Positions 51,940 to 55,676 of a DNA stretch of 55,676 bases are shown here, one piece after another. The position numbers and the translations under genes were made by a program. How positions within the stretch are numbered: position 1 is the first letter of the stretch; every line of letters starts with the position of its first letter. The notes below the pieces were generated by a model. It did no database searches. It was not told the DNA's origin and worked only from the letters and a program-made list of their open reading frames with translations. Origin of the DNA: Seminavis robusta (Eukaryota; Bacillariophyta; Bacillariophyceae; Naviculales; Naviculaceae); NCBI GenBank assembly GCA_903772945.1, contig CAICTM010000629.1, forward strand, positions 1 through 55,676, in the 5' to 3' direction.

Positions 51940-53728
51940 CTAGTTGTCGACTGTTTCGTCGTCCTCGTTGCAGTCTGAATCATCTTTTTGAGTGCAGTCG
52001 CCGTACCCATCAACATCGGAATATCCATCCATCTGCTCGTGGAACTGTGAGGGGATGACACAATTTGGACTTAGCAAACTGAAGTCAGGGACGATGACGG
52101 TGAGGCGACTCGGAGACGAAAAAGTGAGCTCACAGACAAATCGGCGGAGACAAACCTTTCAAGAAGCAATGTGGCTGCGCTGAGGACGCCATCCAATCTT
52201 GTATGACGACGTTCTTGGTCATTCCAAAATAGATCCTTGAAGTCTTTCTCTTCCTCCATCTCCTCAACCAAGGCCTCCGAGATACGTTGGCTCTGCTCGC
52301 TGTCTCTATCGTCCAAGAGCCGATGCATGGTTTCTTTTCGCACTTTCTTGACTGCGGCACAATGCTTGCGGTAGTCCGCTACCTCAGCACCCCCCTTCTT
52401 TGTTTCCTCCATCACACTTTCCAACAATCCAGTGACTCGGAGGACCAGTGCTGAGCTGACTTTGGTTGAAGCGCAATTGGGGATCGGTTGGGTGCCAGGA
52501 CTCTTGGTATCGGGGGTAGACTCGATAGCTGTCGAGGATGCAACGCGAATGGGGCTGGTAGATGACGGAGTTGCAAGAACGGTAGATGAAGGATGAGTTC
52601 CTTGCAAACTACTGCCAAAGGTCTCCCGAGCAAACTTCACAACACCATTAATGAATCGTTCTACTTTCGTACGGGTACCGCGAAGCTTGCCCTTGAAAAC
52701 GACGAAGAGGAAACGAAGAAGATACCCGAAGCTCTCCATGGGAACCAGGGAAGCCTTCACCGTCTGGTCGTTGAGGCGCAGAGGGGTAGTTGCCTTGGCA
52801 CTACTAGTACTGGTTCCAGCTTTCGCGCTTGTGCTGACTGGGACATACGAGAGAAATGTCAGCAATGCATAGAGAAAGAAAGAAGGGCACACAAAAAACT
52901 CTGGTAGCTTACCGGATGCCGCGACCTTCTTGCGGTTCAAAGAACCGTTTGAAGCGGTCTCATTCGTTTCCTCAAAAGACAATTTTTTGGGCGTCGCCAT
53001 TTCTTCTTCCTCCTCCTCCATGTCGTTGTCTTCGTCAAAACTCTCTTCAACGTTGGTCCAGGCGTCTGATTGATTCCTGTACACAATAACATGAGAACTG
53101 GTGAGCAACAAGGGTGAAAGAAAGGATCAGTCAGGCTTCCGTCAAAAGGCGATACTTACGCGTCAACCTGAACCAAATGTGTGGCAATCTTGTCATTCCC
53201 TTTGGAAATGGCAACAAGTGCGTCAAAGCCTCGCCTATCATGGTTGTCGACAAGGGTATGGTGGTTGTTCACAAGGGTATGAAAGTTGTCAACAAGCGTA
53301 TAGTATTTTTCCATGTTGTCGCTGCAGGAGTCTATTTTGGCGCGGGAGGTAGCCTTGTGATCTTCGAATGCTTCCAACGTCCGATCGTGTAGACTGATGG
53401 CAGCTTGAGCCAACACGTCTTCGTTGAAGGCTGCAGAGTGCGAAGCAGACAATACGGAGCCACGAGACCCACCGGACAAAGGAGTCGACGGACGGGAGTT
53501 TTCTGTAGTCGAAGGCGAAGATGTAGCACGACGGGACTTGCGAGAAGCAGCCCCCTCGAGGGCTTCGTTGTAGGGCGGAGTGGACTGGGCAGACCATTCG
53601 GAACCATGCGACCCAACCGCTGAAGGTGTCGACGGAGGAGAGTTTGATGGAAGCTCAATCCAAGGTGCAGGCGTATCAGCACGGGACTTGCGTAGAGTCG
53701 ATGATGGTGTGCTGGATTGGGACGCCAT
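51940..53728 (-). CDS. Hypothetical protein, four exons, 513 aa (paralog family)
   Basis: Inferred exons: 53,728-53,160; 53,076-52,913; 52,837-52,134; 52,044-51,940. The introns are GT-AG and every join keeps frame. The start is the ACCATGG shared with the paralog; an ATG at 53,764 would add 12 hydrophobic residues. Exon 1 is Ser/Pro-rich, followed by a helical unit (HDRTLEAFEDHKATSRAKID) and a Leu/Val/Asp/Asn heptad-like tract (HTLVNNHHTLVDN). Exon 2 is very acidic (an EEEEEE run). Exon 3 has basic and helical parts. Exon 4 is a short acidic tail ending DDETVDN. It may be a coiled-coil structural or scaffold protein; no family is recognised. Intron 2 is 75 nt and in frame, so its retention would add a hydrophobic insert. 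Confidence 0.72.
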
Positions 53729-55393
53729 GGTGATGAGACAGAGAACCAAGAGTCGAATGATCATACTGGTAGAAAAATGGAGGCTTTTACTCTTTTTGAG
53801 CGGAAGAAATCAAATTTGCCCGCTACAGCGCCGACATGGTTTCGCCAGCCAGGGATCTTTTATAAAAGTAGCTGTCAAAGGGCCATCAGGCGTGGCATTT
53901 GAAATTTAAACCGGTCCAAAAGAGCGGCAAACCGGAATTAGCAATCGAATCCACAATCGATTTAATCGAATTCGATCCTCCTGCCAGAAAATCCATAAGT
54001 CCGTGGCCAATAATTCTTTCGAAGTCCAATCTGGAAAAGAACCCAAGAACATGGGGACGCGTTCCGATGACGTGTTGTTGAACTTGTAGAGCCCACCAAG
54101 CTGAAGCTGGTAATTGGTGGTTGTGTTGTCGCTGCTATTAATAGTGGTTGATGTTGTCGGTCGTTGTCGGCCATTGTCGATTGTTGAAGATGAAGTTGAT
54201 TGTGTTGTGCACTGATGATAGTACCAGCCAGCTCGGACTTTCCGTTGCATATTGTCGTTGGGTTTCTTCGCCACCTAATAATAGGACAGTGACTGAGAGG
54301 AGTGATGCCACGGCAGATTCCATTATTCAATCGCCAGACAGAGGGTTCCATTATCCACTAGCTTCAGCTTGCGCGTTCAAGTCAATTCAGTTTCTTCCAC
54401 GTTACCGGTATCCCATCGAAGGCCGGTATACCCCAAAGTCTCTTCTGATAGCATACTTTGTGACCATTGTGTGTCGGAATAGTGCAAGGTGGGAGCCAAC
54501 CCCATGAGTCCGCATCGTGATACTACTAGCTAGTATTACCGCTTCTCCTGTGGGTATTCGACTACCCAAACAACTCGGATGTAGAAACAACAAGGAAGAT
54601 CGACTAATGAGGGATAATGAGTGTGTGGACCGCGGCGTATGGATGGAGCTTCGCGGGGAACTGCTTCTTCTTGTCTCCGCCTGGCTTTGAAAAAATTTGG
54701 GTCATTCAACGGTGTCAAACTCGTGACTGTTACCTTAATTAAAGATTTATACTGATCTCCAGAGCTGAATATTGGATCCAGATTGACGGTTACTCGGAAC
54801 GATCTGGAACATAAAACAATGAAACACGCGACCCTTTGAATAACAGCTTGTAGAGCTGTTATTAATAACTCGGACTCGGGTCCTCATGAAGGTGAGGCTC
54901 CACACGGATTCTACAATAGTGCCGCTAGTCACACAAACTGACTCATCAACTCATCTGTTGTTGTCGACAACACAAACAACGACCATCGTTGTTATCATCA
55001 TTGTTGTCGACAGTCCACAACCACTCATCTCTTGACGAACGGCCGTCGTCGGCCGACAACCACTCATCGTCAGCCAACTGCTGCGCTTCCAACAACAACA
55101 AGAAAACTTTCCTGCCACAATCGTCTTGAGAGAGACAAGAAGCCAAGAGGACAGAATTGGAGGCATGGGCAGCAGCAGCAGCCTAGGCATTAGTATCCGA
55201 TCTCTTGATTGGCTCTGACAACATCACAATGATGATGTTGTCAGTTAGTTCGCTACAACCAACACAACCCTACATGGCTCGATAGCCAGGCATTGGACGA
55301 TCAGCAAACTCATCATTCTCAGAGTCTGTTGTTGAGGGTAACCACAGGCGCAGTGCTGGTGGTGGAAGGAGGAGAGTTGGAGGCAGAGATCTT
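53729..55393. other. Intergenic region rich in GTTGTC/GACAAC triplet-like repeats
   Basis: Two short patches (about 54,120-54,190 and 54,955-55,020) are built from GTTGTTG and GTTGTCGACAAC variants. Frames here owe their length to this low complexity, and none has a recognisable motif. ACCGGTA occurs at about 54,404. Confidence 0.45.
55216..55243. other. Perfect 11-bp hairpin
   Basis: TGACAACATCA and TGATGTTGTCA are separated by 6 nt. It lies about 150 bp downstream of the partial minus-strand frame at the window edge and could be an RNA 3'-end structure or a small foldback remnant. Confidence 0.6.
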
Positions 55394-55676
55394 CTATGCA
55401 TCATTGCGGAGGGCTTGATTGTGCAAGTCAATCATTTCCAGAGCATGTTGTTGCATTGCTTCTGGCGCTGGGAAGCACCAATCAGTTCGTTTGATTCCTC
55501 GGATCTCCCAATCATCCCGGCACAAACCAAAGAAAGAGGTGTCATGGTAGACTATTGAACAAAGCAAGTCACCATGCCATTATCCGGTTGGCCATCTTCC
55601 CCCTTTGGAACTTGGAAATGCATCACCTTGTTGCACAGATTGCATGATTGGCTTATCAATCTTCCAAGCAGGATCA
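55394..55676 (-). CDS. Partial hypothetical gene at the window edge
   Basis: Reading in from the right edge on the minus strand, one frame gives MHFQVPKGEDGQPDNGMVTC. After a frame change near 55,560 another gives YHDTSFFGLCRDDWEIRGIK followed by FPAPEAMQQHALEMIDLHNQ, ending at TAG 55,394. The amino-acid composition is natural, so this is probably the 3' end of a gene broken by a frameshift or a short intron. The 5' part lies outside the window. No family is recognised. Confidence 0.35.

Noticed and set aside
54138..55190. Several frames of 60-130 codons at the right end
   Set aside because: They are kept open by GTTGTC-type low complexity on both strands and lack motifs, start context or splice-consistent continuation.

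Overview
The window looks like nuclear DNA of a eukaryotic microalga, most likely a raphid pennate diatom. The evidence is: short GT-AG introns (72-98 nt) in otherwise intron-poor genes, two membrane-anchored leucine-rich-repeat (LRR) proteins with the short cytosolic N-terminus / one membrane helix / LRR ectodomain layout common in diatoms, and decayed Ty1/copia and Ty3/gypsy elements with diatom-like signatures (RT motif VVDDFG). The species assignment is inference; no rRNA, tRNA or organelle gene was recognised.

1-17,721 is one giant inverted repeat: left arm 1-8834, a 60-bp spacer, right arm 8895-17,721. Each arm carries, from outside in, an ankyrin/LRR-like gene (complete in the right arm, cut by the window edge and disabled in the left), a 124-codon gene with an N-myristoylation-like start, a damaged copia element with flanking LTR-like pieces, and a gene-free core. 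Outer parts are almost identical; inner parts differ by many small indels and by blocks missing from one arm only. This may be a fold-back assembly artefact at a contig end rather than a real palindrome.

17,855-24,467 is the most ordinary stretch: a HAD-type phosphatase (+) and a 943-residue coiled-coil/low-complexity protein (-), convergent. 24,468-32,050 is a nested transposon block: 30-bp terminal inverted repeats enclose a duplicated ~0.67-kb segment, a transposase-like relic and a complete but decayed gypsy element (25,576-30,112) with two LTRs, an ACTG target duplication and a polypurine tract.

32,292-35,663 is a six-exon LRR membrane-protein gene. Its first intron coincides with a 403-bp repeat-filled element bounded by inverted repeats that themselves supply the GT and AG splice sites and restore the reading frame: a candidate introner-like element. 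36,071-41,486 is a rearranged copia element. 41,523-41,973 is a MITE-like element of similar architecture just beyond the stop codon of the second LRR gene (41,989-43,632, -).

43,800-55,676 holds a frameshifted small gene, a two-exon helical protein of 585 residues, a divergent small acidic CxxC protein, and a paralog pair: a four-exon gene at 51,940-53,728 and a truncated relative at 49,078-49,599 that keeps exon 1 and the 3' flank but has lost the middle. Promoter-like blocks of this family are repeated between them, together with two small repeat elements. The recognisable theme is membrane LRR receptors plus intense transposon activity; there is no operon-like logic.
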